NCBI GenBank assembly: GCA_936941515.1
Contig: CAKZJI010000450.1
Span: 1 to 6,642 of the forward strand
DNA: 6,642 nt
Reading direction: 5' to 3'
Source of the DNA: an uncultured Propionibacteriaceae bacterium
GTDB lineage: Bacteria > Actinomycetota > Actinomycetes > Propionibacteriales > Propionibacteriaceae
Shown here: one piece after another, positions 5,905 to 6,642 of the stretch
How positions within the stretch are numbered: the stretch's first letter is position 1
Layout of the letters: each line of letters opens with the position of its first letter
Position numbers and translations under genes: made by a program
The notes under the pieces: generated by a model
What the model was told of the DNA's origin: nothing
What the model saw: the letters and a program-made list of their open reading frames with translations, nothing else
Databases searched by the model: none

Positions 5905-6642
5905 TTTCCGCACCGCCTCGGCGATTTCGTCGCCGTGGACGGCTTCACCATGGACCTGAACAAGGGAGAAATCGTTGGCCTGATCGGAGAGAGCGGCGCC
6001 GGCAAGTCGACGGTCGGAAACGCCGTGATCGGCCTTCTCAGCCATCCGGGCCGGATCACCGCGGGGCGCATCGTTCTGCAAGACCAGGACCTCGCCGCAC
6101 TTTCTGCCAAACAGATGGAGGTTCTGCGGGGCCGCCGCATCGGCATGATATTTCAGGATCCGATGACATCGCTCAATCCGCTGATGACCGTTGGGGCGCA
6201 GTTGGCGGAATCGATTTCGATCCTGCAGAACAAGTCCCTGTCAGAAGCGCGCATCGAGGCCGCCAAGCGCCTCGGGGATGTCGGCATCCCGGACGCCGAT
6301 ACCCGGATGCACCAGTATCCGCACGAGTTTTCGGGCGGGATGCGCCAGCGAGTCGTGATCGCGCTGGCGCTTGCAGGCGACCCGGATCTGTTGATTGCCG
6401 ACGAGCCGACGACAGCGCTCGATGTATCTGTGCAAAAGCAGGTGCTCGACCTGATCCGGAGCATCTGCAGGCAACGCCAGCTTGGCGTGATCCTTGTAAC
6501 GCACGACATGGGCGTCATCGCTGAAACCGCAGACCGGGTCTGCGTGATGCGCCACGGAAAATTGGTGGAAACGGGCGTGACGGCCGATGTCCTGGGCAGC
6601 CCCAAGGCGGAGTACACCAAGCAGCTGATAGCGGCGATTCCC
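5905..6642 (+). CDS. Oligopeptide/dipeptide ABC transporter ATPase, partial (5' end replaced, 3' end off the window)
   Basis: This frame is open from 5668 to the right edge and becomes recognisable at about 5905 with FPHRLGDFVAVDGF. The ABC core is complete: Walker A GESGAGKST (5986-6012), Q-loop FQDP (6151-6162), the peptide-transporter motif MTSLNP after it, signature SGGMRQR (6331-6351), Walker B LLIADEPT (6388-6411) and H-loop histidine at 6502-6504. This is the Dpp/Opp (DppD-like or GsiA/YejF-like first half) type, which powers uptake of peptides or other solutes from the cytoplasmic face. The usual first strand before FPHRLG is not convincingly present. The first ATG, at 5950, lies after it and has no good ribosome site, so the native start appears lost at the junction. 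Codon choice (ATT, TTG, GTA, CAA, AAA) and wording look alphaproteobacterial, unlike the GC-rich genes to the left. No other transporter subunit is in the window. Confidence 0.85.

Noticed and set aside
5716..6081. Minus-strand 121-codon frame
   Set aside because: Most of it is antisense shadow of the ABC ATPase and siderophore-interacting genes; only the short DUF218-like part is kept as a tentative item.
5664..6524. Long plus-strand open frame of 286 codons
   Set aside because: It is extremely rich in Arg, Pro, Ser and Gly and shadows the siderophore-interacting gene and then the ABC ATPase, whose true frame contains all ABC motifs.
1..6642. CRISPR array, tRNA or rRNA genes, insertion sequence ends
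   Set aside because: I saw no regularly spaced repeats, no cloverleaf-like segment and no transposase motifs or paired terminal repeats, including at the 5845-5905 junction.

Overview
The first 5.8 kb looks like the chromosome of a high-GC actinobacterium. A 120-base sample inside menG (601-720) is about 72% GC by hand count. The genes have typical actinobacterial forms: a maltokinase N-terminal cap-like protein, a menaquinone methyltransferase, and a TM0106-type RecB-like nuclease starting at GTG. A member of the Propionibacteriaceae or a relative is a guess, not a demonstration.

Layout. Bases 3-455 (+) are the 3' part of a maltokinase N-terminal cap-like protein that enters from the left edge. 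After 47 bases comes menG (503-1195, +), the last methylation step of menaquinone synthesis, with a promoter-like hexamer placed for a leaderless transcript. The TM0106-family nuclease (1192-2883, +) overlaps menG by four bases (GTGA). Convergent to it lies a two-gene minus-strand operon: a LOG-family nucleotide N-glycosidase (4069-4761) followed, through an ATGA overlap, by a GT-B glycosyltransferase (2966-4072). The glycosyltransferase resembles cytosylglucuronate-synthase-type enzymes. This pair has lower GC (about 62% in one sample) than the menG side. It could release a nucleobase and re-glycosylate it, as happens early in peptidyl nucleoside antibiotic pathways; that is inference.

Upstream of the pair, 4762-5350 holds no gene I recognise and falls to about 54% GC in one sample. 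A short open stretch at 5324-5449 may be the remnant of a gene end or a tiny peptide.

The right end is the oddest part. A siderophore-interacting protein (FAD-dependent ferric-siderophore reductase) begins normally at 5480 but loses its family pattern near 5845, halfway through. About 60 bases later the sequence becomes, in another frame, a well-preserved oligopeptide/dipeptide ABC-transporter ATPase whose style looks alphaproteobacterial and which runs off the right edge. Between them a short minus-strand stretch reads like a YdcF/DUF218 fragment. This is either a recombination scar with foreign DNA or an assembly or library chimera, and the latter should be excluded first.

The menG-nuclease segment is ordinary housekeeping and repair. 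The candidates for novelty are the LOG-glycosyltransferase pair, the altered active-site motifs of the nuclease, and the broken right-hand junction.
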